64,000 nucleotides of DNA from the NCBI GenBank assembly GCA_903642235.1, contig CAHJWL010000006.1, positions 1-64,000 on the forward strand. The letters are read 5' to 3'. The DNA comes from Acidobacteriaceae bacterium. GTDB taxonomy: Bacteria > Acidobacteriota > Terriglobia > Terriglobales > Acidobacteriaceae. The notes beneath the pieces were generated by a model, which saw only the letters and a list, made by a program, of their open reading frames with translations, made no database searches and was not told the origin of the DNA. Below, one piece after another: positions 63,898-64,000 of this stretch. How positions within the stretch are numbered: position 1 is the first letter of the stretch; each line of letters starts with the position of its first letter. The translations under genes and the position numbers were made by a program.

Positions 63898-64000
63898 CAG
63901 ATCTGCTCCAGCTCTGGGTTCGGGTTGATAACGCCTGCGCTGTAGGTTGTGCGCGGGCGGTAGTTGAGATCAGCGAGCACCTGGTAGGTGCGCTCGCTCG
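63897..64000 (-). CDS. actB: Alternative complex III subunit ActB, C-terminal end (partial)
   Basis: Only 33 complete codons and the stop are in the window: YQVLADLNYRPRTTYSAGVI and NPNPELEQI, then TGA at 63897. The YxVLxxLNxRPRTTYxA end and the overlap with actC are typical of ActB, the molybdopterin-like plus 4Fe-4S subunit. The identification leans on the cluster order; the Fe-S motifs lie outside the window. Confidence 0.75.
   Translation of the reverse strand, partial: SERTYQVLADLNYRPRTTYSAGVINPNPELEQI

Overview
The window reads as chromosomal DNA of a soil Acidobacteriota, most like the Terriglobia group (Granulicella, Edaphobacter, Terriglobus). The reasons are a high GC content with C/G-ending codons, an Oar-like TonB-dependent receptor with an N-terminal carboxypeptidase-like domain, a winged-helix/PD40 regulator, a DUF1800/DUF1501 pair, a long BNR/choice-of-anchor-D protein, and an alternative complex III (Act) cluster joined to a caa3-type oxidase. 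The taxonomic call is inference from gene content; no rRNA gene is present.

Layout. (1) 1-5.1 kb: a very Gln-rich YXWGXW lipoprotein, cut by the window start, and divergent from it an S9 dipeptidyl-peptidase IV-like enzyme. (2) 5.2-21.2 kb: an exopolysaccharide locus with a GT-C type membrane protein, a phosphoglycosyl transferase that would start the repeat unit on undecaprenyl phosphate, three GT4 glycosyltransferases, and a minus-strand operon of chain-length regulator, BY-kinase-like ATPase, Wza-like export protein, Wzx-like flippase, O-antigen-ligase/Wzy-like protein and a secreted parallel beta-helix protein. (3) 21.4-28.4 kb: DUF1800 and DUF1501 proteins, then the TonB-dependent receptor. 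(4) 28.6-43.7 kb: mixed accessory genes: a lipoprotein, a GT9, a frameshifted winged-helix/PD40 regulator beside a small secreted protein, a methyltransferase, an MHS-type transporter, a PEP-CTERM protein, DNA polymerase IV, an AT-richer GT-C gene, a PEGA-domain remnant, an ester cyclase and a beta-helix protein. (5) 44.1-49 kb: a giant secreted BNR/anchor-D protein broken by one frameshift. (6) 49-54 kb: BaiN/HI0933-type flavoprotein, RlmI-type rRNA methyltransferase, class II photolyase, GNAT acetyltransferase. (7) 54-64 kb: minus-strand respiratory operon actB(partial)-actC-actD-actE-actF-unknown-SCO-coxB-coxA-coxC-coxD, ending at a good rho-independent terminator.

The most unusual signal is a roughly 29-bp hairpin repeat (core TCATCCCGTAGGGATCTGC) found 11 times, every copy in the same orientation over about 30 kb. 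Most copies are intergenic, but three lie inside the DNA polymerase IV gene as an in-frame 90-bp tandem repeat, and one is in frame in the tail of the BNR/anchor-D protein. A second repeat type follows two of the intergenic copies. I found no insertion sequence, CRISPR array, tRNA or rRNA.
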